Part shown: piece after piece, positions 1-9,600 of the stretch
How positions within the stretch are numbered: position 1 is the first letter of the stretch
Layout of the letters: each line of letters starts with the position of its first letter
Virus record (IMG/VR): IMGVR_UViG_3300030012_003425
Span: 1 to 29,239 of that record
Source of the DNA: a virus
DNA: 29,239 nucleotides
Direction: 5' to 3' (one strand)
Position numbers and translations under genes: made by a program
Notes under the pieces: generated by a model
The model's input: the letters and a program-made list of their open reading frames with translations, nothing else
Told to the model about the DNA's origin: nothing
The model's database searches: none

Positions 1-416
1 CATCACTTCAAGACATCAAAACCTGCTTACAACCAAGTTTAATTGAAGGAGCAGGGGTTGGTGTTTTTGCTTTGAGATTTATCAAACAAGATGAAGTTCT
101 CTATGATAAAAAATACTGGAACTGTTTTAAGAATTATCAAGTTCACTGGAAAGATGTTAAAAAACTTGTTGAACCGAAGATTGAGAAGTATATTGAAAGA
201 ATGTGTATGTATGTTCCAGAGACAGAATCCTACATACTCGACGTTCCTTTAAATATGTTGTATACTGAATATTACATAAATCATTCACATACTCCAAATT
301 TATTTTGGGATCGAAAAACACACGAGTTCTTTGCAATACGAGATATTCAAGAGGGTGAAGAACTTACATCATACTACCGACCTGATGAAAGAGATTGGGA
401 ACTTAACGAAGATTAA
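1..416 (+). CDS. SET-domain protein (lysine methyltransferase-like), 5' end outside window
   Basis: The reading frame is open from base 3, so the N-terminus lies upstream and only the last 137 residues are visible. Numbering from base 3, residues 13-24 (LIEGAGVGVFAL) match the first strands of SET domains (eGrGvFA). Residues 93-99 read NHSHTPN, the S-adenosylmethionine-binding NHSxxPN motif, with His where Cys is usual. Residues 112-125 (AIRDIQEGEELTSYY) match the closing motif that supplies the catalytic tyrosine, here Y125; the usual Asp before it is Tyr. SET enzymes methylate lysine side chains of proteins. The target here is unknown: a virion protein or a host protein are both possible. 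The gene sits 2 nt before the next gene and directly upstream of baseplate genes, so late expression is likely. The family call is firm. Activity is inference because of the D-to-Y and C-to-H differences. Confidence 0.82.
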   Translation, partial: SLQDIKTCLQPSLIEGAGVGVFALRFIKQDEVLYDKKYWNCFKNYQVHWKDVKKLVEPKIEKYIERMCMYVPETESYILDVPLNMLYTEYYINHSHTPNLFWDRKTHEFFAIRDIQEGEELTSYYRPDERDWELNED

Positions 417-418
417 TT

Positions 419-1162
419 ATGAGCACACTAATTACAAATTTACCCGCAATTGATGTCTGGGTAAGAAAAGAATATTTAACCGACCATCAAAGTGGTCATG
501 GTGAATTTGAGAAAGGTGTTTGGGTAAGTGCGAAAAGTATGCCTGGTCGTGCCTTTTATTTTGAGACATATCTTCCCGAATATGCAGCAATGTTTGATAA
601 ATTACCAATTTCAGCATTTTTATCTCAACCAAAAACACCTGATCCTGATATGACCTTGCATAATTTGCAATTTTGGAACTGTATGGACTATGGAATTGTT
701 GCAGTTCAGAAACAATTCATCGGTTCAATGCATTATGAGGTCTATACAAGAGATTTTGGCACTCAAACAGGCACTTATGTCTGTACTTTAGATAATTATC
801 ACTCTGATGTTGACGCAATCGACTATTCAACAAGTGAAGTACCTGCTGAACATAAGTCTCATAACATCATTGAACTTGATAATGGGCAGTATTGTCTCTA
901 TCCAAACAACCGAATGAGGATTTACGATAACAGCATCACTCCAGAGACACCAAAAGTGCCTGATTTTAAGGTTTCAACAGTTTATTATCAAGTTGAAAAT
1001 GGACATGATCGTGATGGATTAGGTAATGAAGACAATTATTTCTGGAAAACTACAAAAGAACGTGGAGAAAGTAAAGAAAGAAAACCATTTGAACCCGTAG
1101 GAACAGGAAATACTGCGATTACAGGCACTGTAAATATTGATATTGAACCAGAGTTGGGATAA
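419..1162 (+). CDS. Unrecognised 247-aa protein upstream of gp25
   Basis: I do not recognise this family. The ATG lies 2 nt after the stop of the SET gene, so the two are probably co-transcribed. The protein is soluble, has no signal peptide or membrane segment, and is rich in Tyr, Asp and Asn. The first 180 residues look like a compact globular domain with many aromatics (for example VWVRKEYLTDHQSGHGEFEK from residue 13). From about 185 the sequence becomes charged and loose (ENGHDRDGLGNEDNYFWKTT, then KERGESKERKPFEP). It ends in a short beta-like stretch PVGTGNTAITGTVNIDI. A similar PVGTGNT stretch occurs in the giant protein near base 12052, which may be chance. Position beside baseplate genes makes a tail, baseplate or assembly role plausible, but nothing in the sequence proves it. 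No clear Shine-Dalgarno sequence precedes the start. Confidence 0.8.
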   Translation: MSTLITNLPAIDVWVRKEYLTDHQSGHGEFEKGVWVSAKSMPGRAFYFETYLPEYAAMFDKLPISAFLSQPKTPDPDMTLHNLQFWNCMDYGIVAVQKQFIGSMHYEVYTRDFGTQTGTYVCTLDNYHSDVDAIDYSTSEVPAEHKSHNIIELDNGQYCLYPNNRMRIYDNSITPETPKVPDFKVSTVYYQVENGHDRDGLGNEDNYFWKTTKERGESKERKPFEPVGTGNTAITGTVNIDIEPELG

Positions 1163-1172
1163 GTGTTGTAGA

Positions 1173-1193
1173 ACTCACATAAATAAAGTGAGT
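1173..1193. repeat. Perfect 6-bp inverted repeat enclosing late promoter box
   Basis: ACTCAC (1173-1178) is mirrored by GTGAGT (1188-1193) around a 9-nt AT-rich loop that contains the late promoter -10 box. It could fold in read-through RNA, act as a protein-binding dyad, or be chance. No T-run follows, so it is not an intrinsic terminator. Confidence 0.4.
1178..1185 (+). promoter_or_regulatory. T4-type late promoter -10 box (CATAAATA)
   Basis: CATAAATA matches the T4 late consensus TATAAATA in 7 of 8 positions and lies in the only gap before gp25. There are 21 nt between the box and the gp25 ATG, much the same as for other boxes in this window. Transcription would start about 6 nt downstream, near 1191, giving a leader of about 16 nt without an obvious Shine-Dalgarno sequence. 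It would drive gp25, gp6 and the giant gene. Confidence 0.65.
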
Positions 1194-1206
1194 AAACTCT
1201 TATCGA

Positions 1207-1608
1207 ATGTACGGACAACGTGTTTCGAGGTCATTTAAAGACATAAGTTTGTCTTTTGACCCTCATCCAGTCACTAAAGATCTTCCAGTTCTTAAAAATG
1301 CGAACGCAATACGTCGTTCTGTTCGTAATTTGGTACAAACAATTCCTGGTGAGCGATTTTTTAATCCTCTATTAGGATCATCAGTATATGAAACATTATT
1401 TGATCTAGCAACTTTTGGTACATCAACTCTAATTGAGAAAGAAATTATTAACACAATTGAAAATTTTGAACCACGAGTTAGTAATGTCGATGTTCAAGTT
1501 GATCCAAGGTTTGATCAAAATAATTTCGATGTAACAATCTTCTTTGATATTGTAGGATTAGAGTTACCAACTCAAGAATTTTCATTTATCCTAGAAGCAA
1601 CTCGATAA
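1207..1608 (+). CDS. gp25: Baseplate wedge protein gp25 (GPW/gp25 family)
   Basis: This 133-aa protein is the T4 gp25 homologue, a small sheath-initiator/baseplate wedge component related to bacterial type VI TssE. T4 gp25 has a similar length (132 aa). The family signatures are visible: NANAIRRSVRNLVQTIPGER at residues 31-50, followed by FFNPLLGSSV, and the EPR motif at 88-90 followed by VSNVDVQVDP. In T4 it sits at the wedge core next to gp6 and gp53 and helps start sheath assembly. The ATG at 1207 follows a late promoter box by 21 nt; there is no strong ribosome-binding site. One nucleotide separates its stop from the gp6 start, which implies coupled translation. In T4 itself gene 25 lies away from gene 6; adjacency here is typical of marine T4-like phages. 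Confidence 0.95.
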   Translation: MYGQRVSRSFKDISLSFDPHPVTKDLPVLKNANAIRRSVRNLVQTIPGERFFNPLLGSSVYETLFDLATFGTSTLIEKEIINTIENFEPRVSNVDVQVDPRFDQNNFDVTIFFDIVGLELPTQEFSFILEATR

Positions 1609-1609
1609 T

Positions 1610-3604
1610 ATGCCTTTTACTAAGTTTACAAATCTAGATTTTGATCAGATTAAATCCGAAATTAAGAGTTATTTAAGAGCAAACTCTAATTTTAAAGATT
1701 TTGACTTTGAGGGATCGAATTTTTCAGTCCTGATAGACACGTTAGCGTATAATACTTACATAACTGCCTTTAACTCAAACATGGTTGTGAATGAATCTTT
1801 CTTAGATTCAGCAACTTTGCGTGAAAATGTGGTTTCACTGGCAAGAAATATTGGATATGTTCCTCGATCAAGATCCGCATCAAAGGCACAAGTCAGTTTT
1901 TCAATCAATACTACATCTACCGCATCAACTTTAACACTTGGAGCAGGTCTAGTATGTGTTGGTGCATCTGAAAACTCAACTGTGATGTTTTCTATACCCT
2001 CTCCAATAGTCACAACAATCAATAATGGTGTTGCAAACTTCAATAATATAGATGTTTTACAAGGAACATACTTAAGAAAACAATTTATAGTTAATGGATC
2101 TCTTGATCAAAGGTTTTTACTTGATAATTCATTCATTGATACCTCTACTATTGTCGTAAAAGTCAAAGGTATTTCTGATACTGGTACTTTAGGTAGGGAA
2201 TATTCACTTGCAAGTAACATTTTGAACTTAGATGGTACATCTGAGACCTATTTGATACAAGAAGTTCAAGATGAAAAGTATGAATTACTATTTGGGGACG
2301 GATATTTTGGTAAAAAACTTGAAAATGGTGCAATAATCACTGTAACTTACATTATTACTGATGGATCAGATGGAAATGGGTCTGCAAACTTCTCATATTC
2401 TGGTAGAGTTTTGGATGATAACGGAAATCCAGTTGTTCCAACCAATAATGTTACAATAACCACTAATTCTGTTGCTGCAAATGGTGGTGAAATAGAAAGT
2501 ATAGACTCAATTAAGTATTTTGCACCACGTATTTACGCTTCACAGTACCGTGCAGTGACCGCTAGAGACTATGAAGCAATAATTCAGTCAATATACCCCA
2601 ATACAGAGTCTGTATCGGTTGTAGGAGGTGAGGAACTTGACCCACCAGAGTTTGGACAAGTCTTAATTAGCATAAAACCAAAGAATGGTGACTTTGTTTC
2701 TGACTTTGATAAGCAAAATATACAATCAAAACTCAAAAACTACTCATTATCAGGTATAAATCAAAAAATTATCGACCTTAAGGTGCTATTTGTAGAAATT
2801 GATAGTGCAGTTTACTACAATAGTTCACAAGTTTCTAATGTGAATGATATAAAGAGTAAAGTTACGAGTATTTTAAATACATTTTCCGCTTCAAACATCA
2901 ATAAATTTGGTGGGAGGTTCAAATATAGTAAATTAGGTCAAATTATTGATGGTGCAGACTCATCAATCACTTCAAACATTACTAGAATCATAATTCGACG
3001 CAATATGAAGGCATTATTAAACCAATCTGCACAATATGAACTATGTTATGGTAATGCATTCAAGAAAAATTCTGGTGGATTCAATATTAAGAGCACAGGT
3101 TTTACAATAGCGAACCAATCTGGAACTTTATACTTCACAGATGTTCCAAATACTGATAATGATATGGGAACCTTATCTGTTGTTAAAGAATCAACAGAAG
3201 CAAACAAATTTATTGTTGTGGTAAAATCTGCTGGATCAGTTGATTATAAAAAGGGTGAAGTTATTATCAATACAATTAATGTTACTTCAACTATTCAACC
3301 TAACAACATTATCGAAATACAGGCATTTCCAGATTCAAATGATGTAATTGGTTTGAAGGACTTATATTTGAGTTTTTCTGTTGCTGATAGTACAATAAAT
3401 ATGGTTAAGGATACAATTTCATCTGGAGAGCAGATATCTGGTGTCGGATATAAGACAACATCAAGTTATTTGAATGGAAGTCTAAAAAGAGGTGATACAG
3501 TAACATCAAATGCTTCAATTATTACTACAAGCACCACATCACCTATAATGACCACGACTACATCAACAAGTTCAGGTACATCAACGTCTGGAGGCGGATA
3601 CTAA
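1610..3604 (+). CDS. gp6: Baseplate wedge protein gp6
   Basis: This 664-aa protein is the homologue of T4 gp6 (660 aa), which dimerises into the continuous inner ring of the baseplate and links wedges together. The N-terminus matches the family: FTNLDFDQIKSEIKSYLR at residues 6-23, then NFSVLIDTLAYNTYITAFNSN and a helical ESFLDSATLRENVVSLARNI segment near 60-80. The centre carries the baseplate J-like part: FGDGYFGKKLENG near 228-240 and ASQYRAVTARDYEAIIQSIYP near 310-330. From about 470 the protein is beta-rich. It ends in a Ser/Thr/Gly-rich tail (about residues 637-664) with no sequence complexity, which looks like a flexible extension. The gene is 1 nt after gp25 and 3 nt before the giant gene, so all three should be translated from one message. 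Confidence 0.95.
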   Translation: MPFTKFTNLDFDQIKSEIKSYLRANSNFKDFDFEGSNFSVLIDTLAYNTYITAFNSNMVVNESFLDSATLRENVVSLARNIGYVPRSRSASKAQVSFSINTTSTASTLTLGAGLVCVGASENSTVMFSIPSPIVTTINNGVANFNNIDVLQGTYLRKQFIVNGSLDQRFLLDNSFIDTSTIVVKVKGISDTGTLGREYSLASNILNLDGTSETYLIQEVQDEKYELLFGDGYFGKKLENGAIITVTYIITDGSDGNGSANFSYSGRVLDDNGNPVVPTNNVTITTNSVAANGGEIESIDSIKYFAPRIYASQYRAVTARDYEAIIQSIYPNTESVSVVGGEELDPPEFGQVLISIKPKNGDFVSDFDKQNIQSKLKNYSLSGINQKIIDLKVLFVEIDSAVYYNSSQVSNVNDIKSKVTSILNTFSASNINKFGGRFKYSKLGQIIDGADSSITSNITRIIIRRNMKALLNQSAQYELCYGNAFKKNSGGFNIKSTGFTIANQSGTLYFTDVPNTDNDMGTLSVVKESTEANKFIVVVKSAGSVDYKKGEVIINTINVTSTIQPNNIIEIQAFPDSNDVIGLKDLYLSFSVADSTINMVKDTISSGEQISGVGYKTTSSYLNGSLKRGDTVTSNASIITTSTTSPIMTTTTSTSSGTSTSGGGY

Positions 3605-3607
3605 GAA

Positions 3608-6600
3608 ATGATACAAACTGGTTTTGAGAAACGAGTACAGGTTCAGCAGATACTAGCGAATCAACTCCCTGACTTCATTCGGGCAGAGAGTCCAAAGACG
3701 CTTGACTTCTTAAAACAGTATTATATTTCTCAGGAACATCAATCAGGTGTCACTGATTTAACAGATAATTTAGATCAGTACATAAAATTAGATAATTTAA
3801 CACCAGAAGTTGTTACAGGTCAGACTACTTTATATTCTGGTATAACTTCTACTACAAATAGTGTTCAAGTATATTCTACAAAAGGATTTCCTGATCAATA
3901 TGGTCTTTTTAAGATTGATAATGAAATATTTACATATACTGGAATTACCACAAATACTTTTACAGGAGTAATTCGTGGATTTAGTGGAATTAGTAGTTAT
4001 AGAACTGATTTAAATCAGGAAGAACTTCTATTTGAAGAAACTCAACAGGCAGAACATGAAGCAGGGAGAGGGGTTGAAAACTTAAGTGTTAATTTCTTAC
4101 AAGAATTTTACAAAAAGTTAAAATATACTCTTACACCTGGTTTAGAGGATGTAAATTTTGTTTCAGATCTTGATGTAAATAATTTTATTAAAGGTGCAAG
4201 AGCATTTTATGAGGCGAAAGGTACAGAAGAATCATTTAAAATATTATTTAAAGTATTATACGGTGAAACACCAAAAGTTGTTGATTTAGAGCAATTTCTA
4301 CCCAAACCATCATCTGCACAGTTTTTGAGAAGAGAAATAGTTGTTGCAGAAAGGATTTCTGGTGATCCTGATAAATTAGTTGGTCAAACAATTAAAAAAG
4401 CATCAGATTTAGAGACACAGGCATCTGTATCTGAGGTTGAAATATTTACAAGGTCTGGAATAAGCACATATTTTAAAATTGGATTATTTGTTGGATTTGA
4501 TGATAGAGATTTAATCGAAGGTACGTTTGAAATTCAACCAAAAACTTCAAATATCAATCCTGTATCCATTGGTTCATCTGTAATTACTGTAGATAGTACG
4601 GTTGGATTCGGAACTACAGGAACTTTATTGTCTGGTGATAATATAATAACATATTCTTCAAAAACTGTAAATCAGTTTTTGGGTTGTGTTGGTGTAGACA
4701 ATGCAATGGGGACAAAATCTTCAATTCGCACAAATGACGTATTTTTTGGTTATGAGAACGGAGACATCAACAAAAAGGTAGAGATAAGGGTTACTGGCGT
4801 TCTATCTGATATTGAAACAATTGGTGATGTAACATCAATTACAGAGGGTGAGAAAATATATGTAAAAAATGTAGGGGAGAAAATAAAAAATCCTGAAGTA
4901 AATAAAACACATAAACAAGTTTTTGCAAATTCATGGATTTATAACTCTAGTTCAAGATTTTTCGTAGATAATACTAACAATGGTTATAATTTAGTATCTA
5001 AACCTGACCCCTCTGCATTAAAAGTTGGAGATATTGTAGATATCCTTCTTGGAAACTCAGAAACGATTGAACATGCAAATGCTACGGTGCTTACAATCAA
5101 TGATAAACAGGTAACTTTAGATACAGGTGGTCAATTCTCACCATCTGCAACAACTACTTACACTTTGAGAAGAAAACTTGAAACAGTTAGTAGTAACGGT
5201 GCACCATTAGTATTTGGAAATAATCTTATTACTGCTGATATTCAAAATGTATACACAGAGGGTGAGAAAAATTTCTATGTTGCGTCCAACTCTCTCCCAT
5301 CATACACATTAACAAAAAATCTTGATCAAGCAATAATAACTTCTTTAGTCTCTACAAATTTACAAGAATATGATACAAACAAATTAAAATTTAGTGTATT
5401 AGTATTCAACAATGATGTTCCATTTAAGACAGGTGAAGAAGTAATTTATAATGCCGAAAATAATACTCTTGATGGTTTAATCAATGCTACATCTTATTTT
5501 GTTAAAGTTTTAGCGGATAGAAAAAAAATTCAATTATATAGATCAAGATCTTTAATTGATGCAGATAATTCAGTAAGTCCGACTCGTGAATATTTTTCTG
5601 CACCATCAACATCGGGTTTTCATAAGTTTACTTTAGTCACTCAGAAAACTCAATTTATCAATCCTCAAAAATTATTAAGGAAATTTCCATTCAATCTTGA
5701 TACAAAAACTGGTACAAACACTCTAACAGCACCAGGTGCCCTTGGAATGCTTGTTAATGGTGTTGAGGTTATAAACTATAAGTCGGGCGATAAAATCTAT
5801 TATGGACCGTTAGAGAGCGTTAGATTGTACAATGGTGGAGAAAACTTTGATGTTTTAAATTTACCATCAATAACAATACAGGCAGGTGTAACAACTGCTT
5901 TAGTTCAACCTGTTGTAAAAGGTAAACTTACAGAGGTTTTAATTGATCCTCAAGATTTTGATGTGAAGAAAGTTTCTTCAGTATCAATCACAGGTGGTAA
6001 TTCTACGGGTGCTGTACTAAATGCACAATTAGAGCAAAGACATCGTACACTTTCATTTGATGGTAGACAAACTACAGTTGGTGGTGGAGTAGATGTAGTA
6101 AACGATAATATTACTTTCTCACAAAACCATAATCTAATTAGTGGTGATGAAATCATCTATAATCGAAATGGAAATACTGCAATAGGAGTAGGTGTTCGTA
6201 CAACTGCGTATCAAGACACACAAAATTTAATCACTGGATTAACACTTAATAACGGTGGTGTGTACGTTGCTGAGGTAATTAATAATAAGACAATAAATTT
6301 ATACGAAACACTAGGTGATTTTTCAGCAGGTATCAATACTGTTGGATTTACCACTGCTGTTACATCGGGTACACATAAATTTAGAACAAAGAAAGCAAAT
6401 AATACAATATCTAAAATTTCAATAATAAATGCAGGAACAGATTTTGAAAATCGTAAATTAATTGTTCAACCATCTGGTATTAGCACTGCTCATGATAGTA
6501 TTTTCTTCAAAAATCACGGATTTAATGAGGGTGATGTAATTACATACTCTACAGACGGGACATCTATAGGTGGTTTAGACACAAATCTGCAATATAAAGT

Positions 6601-9600
6601 AATTAAATTGAATGAAAATGAATTTAGATTAGCAAATGCAGGAGCAGCAGGAACAATTTCTGCAAATTATGACCGAAATAATTACGTAAATATAGTTTCT
6701 GCAGGAAGTAGTGAGCAGTTTTTTGCATATCCTGAAATAATTGTTACAGTAAATGCAGATATTATTGGTGGTGTTGGTGTAATTACTGCAACTCCAGTGA
6801 TTAAAGGATCAATTTCTGATGTATATTTGCATAATTTAGGATCTGGATATGGATCAAATACAATTAATTTCCACAAAAAACCAGATATTTTTGTAAAAAC
6901 TGGTAAAGGTGCAGAATTTAAACCAATTATTGATGGTGGTAGAGTAATTAATGTGCAAGTTACAAATACTGGTAGTGAGTATACCTCACCACCAGATTTA
7001 GAGGTTGTAGGTATTGGGTCTGGAACTGGTGCAAAACTTAGGGCAGTAATTGAAAATCAAAAAGTAGTAGATGTTGTAGTATTGAATACAGGTATTGGTT
7101 ATACTGCAGCATCAACCTCTATCAAGGTTACATCAAGGGGTTCTAATGCATCACTACAAGCGTCTGTAAGACATCTAACTGTTAATAACCATCTAAGACA
7201 TGGTGATGAGATTTTAGTTGATACAGAGGACGGTCTGCAGTATGGTTTAGTTGGTTACTCCACAGCAATAGGATTATCTGAATTTGGTGATAATAGTATT
7301 GATCATTCACCAATCATAGGGTGGTCTTACGACGGAAATCCAATTTATGGACCTTATGGGTATGATGATTCATCAAATAGTAATTCTCAAATAAGAAATT
7401 TAGAAACTAGTTATAAATTATCACCATCTGATGTGGTAGATCGACCCTCTGGATTCTCAAATGGATTCTTTATTGAAGATTTCAAGTTTGATAATAGTGG
7501 TGATTTAGATAAACATAATGGAAGATACGGAAAAACACCTGAGTTTCCAAATGGTGTTTATGCATATTTTGTAGGTATTAACACTAATACTCAAACATCC
7601 GTATTTCCTCATTTCATTGGAAACACATATAGATCTAAACTTATTAATCAAGATGTTGATCAAGGATTTGAATTCAATAAATCAAATCTTTTAAGAAATA
7701 CACTTCCTTATGCTGTTGGAGATGTTGGTACAGATAATGATTTTATTAACGAACCAAATGAAATTTTACTTCAAAGTTCAACTATTAATTCTGTTACGAA
7801 AGGATCTGTAGATTCATTTGATATACATGAAACGGGTGAAGGTTATAAAGTTGGCGATTTAGCTATATTTGATAATACAGGAACAAACGGTGGAGGTATT
7901 AGTGCGTTTGTTGATTCAGTCATCGGAAAACCTGTTGAAAATTTATCAACATCTATTGAAGATTATCAAAATGCAAAGTTAGTTTGGAATAAATCAGGTG
8001 AAATAACACTACATACAAGTCAACCACATACTTTATTAGATAATGATACTGTTGTAATTTCTGGAATATCCACATTTATTGCAAAATTAACAGGTGAGCA
8101 TGTTATTGGTGTTTCCTCAGAAAAAACAAAACTATTCTTAGATACGCCAGCAATCACTGTTGCAGGTATTGTGACTGATTTAGTAGTATCAACTATACCT
8201 AATATTTCAGTTGGGTCAACAATCGGAATAGGAACTGCTAGATTATCTGTACTAAACATTTTCCCGAATAGGAAAGTAATACGTGCAATTACTGAGCATA
8301 CCGCTGGAATTCATACAGCGACCACAGATGTAATTGAAATTACTGATAAATTTACAATTCCACTAACAACACCATACTTTGAGTCAAACTTAGATGATAA
8401 GATATTTTTTAATCCTACACAGGAATTAGGTATAGGAACAGTTTCTGGTCAAAGTGGTATCTCTACCATTGTTATAGGTAATTTCCCGATACCAACTTCA
8501 ATACCTAATCAGAGTGTATTCATACCAAATCATCCATTCAAACAAAATCAACAAGTTACTCTTACCAAAGGAGGTAGCACTCGTATAGTTGCATCGAATA
8601 CTGGCGATAGTGCTACATTTAATATTCCCGAATCTGGTGAATCACAAACATTATTTGTAATTAATAAGTCAAAAAATTTAATTGGATTAACAACACAAGT
8701 TGGTTTAACTACCACCACAGATGGATTATTCTTTAGATCCTTTAATTCTAATAATAATGATACAGATTTTAAATATTCTATAGAATCTAATTTTACACAA
8801 GAAGTTGCTAAGGTAGAAAAAATTAAATCCACAATATCAATATCCACTGCACATGGTCTTGAAAATGGTGATTTAATTACTCTCACAGTCAAACCAAAAC
8901 AATCTCTAGGTGTTGGAACCTCAGAATCAATATTATTAAAGTACAATTCAGCAAACGATAAGATTCTTGTTAATCCAATATCATTTGGATCTACTTCAGT
9001 AAATATAACAAAAAATGAATTTGAACTTACATCTCATGGATTTGAAACAGGAGAGAAGATATTTTATGACTCAAGTAGTTTTATTAGTGGTTTAGGGACA
9101 GGTTCATATTTTGTTCATAGAATTGATGATAATAAATTTAATCTCTCATTAACAAGAAAAGATAGTATTTCTGAACCACCTTTGATAGTGGATTTAAAAT
9201 CACAGGGTTCTTCACATGAGATTAGTAAAATTAATCCGATAATTCCCGTAATTAAGAACAATAATTTAGTTTTCAACACAGGTGATGCCTCTTTAACAGG
9301 ATACAGTTTAAAAATATTTTACGATAAAGAGTTTAATAATGAATTGGTTTCAATTGGGTCAACCGATGGATTTAGCGTTGTAAGTGCAGGTAGCACAGTC
9401 ACCCTTTATTATAATGATAATTTACCATCTAAAGTTTACTATTCATTAGAAAAATCTGGATTTATCAGCACAGCAGATAAAGATGTATTTAATTTTTCAG
9501 AAATTAATTTTGTTGATAGTAGTTATAATAATTCCTACAATATATCTGGAGTAGGAAATACAACATTTATTATATCAGTAAGTGAAACTCCAGAACAATT

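Noticed and set aside
72-416. TTG at 72 as the start of the SET-domain gene
   Set aside because: The frame is open back to base 3 and the upstream residues (LIEGAGVGVFA) belong to the SET domain, so the gene begins before the window.
8548-8946. Minus-strand open frames, such as this one and those near 9931-10407, 14932-15315 and 26865-27284
   Set aside because: They run antisense to clearly real genes, have compositions expected from shadows of Thr/Ser/Gly-rich coding sequence, and show no domain or start signal.
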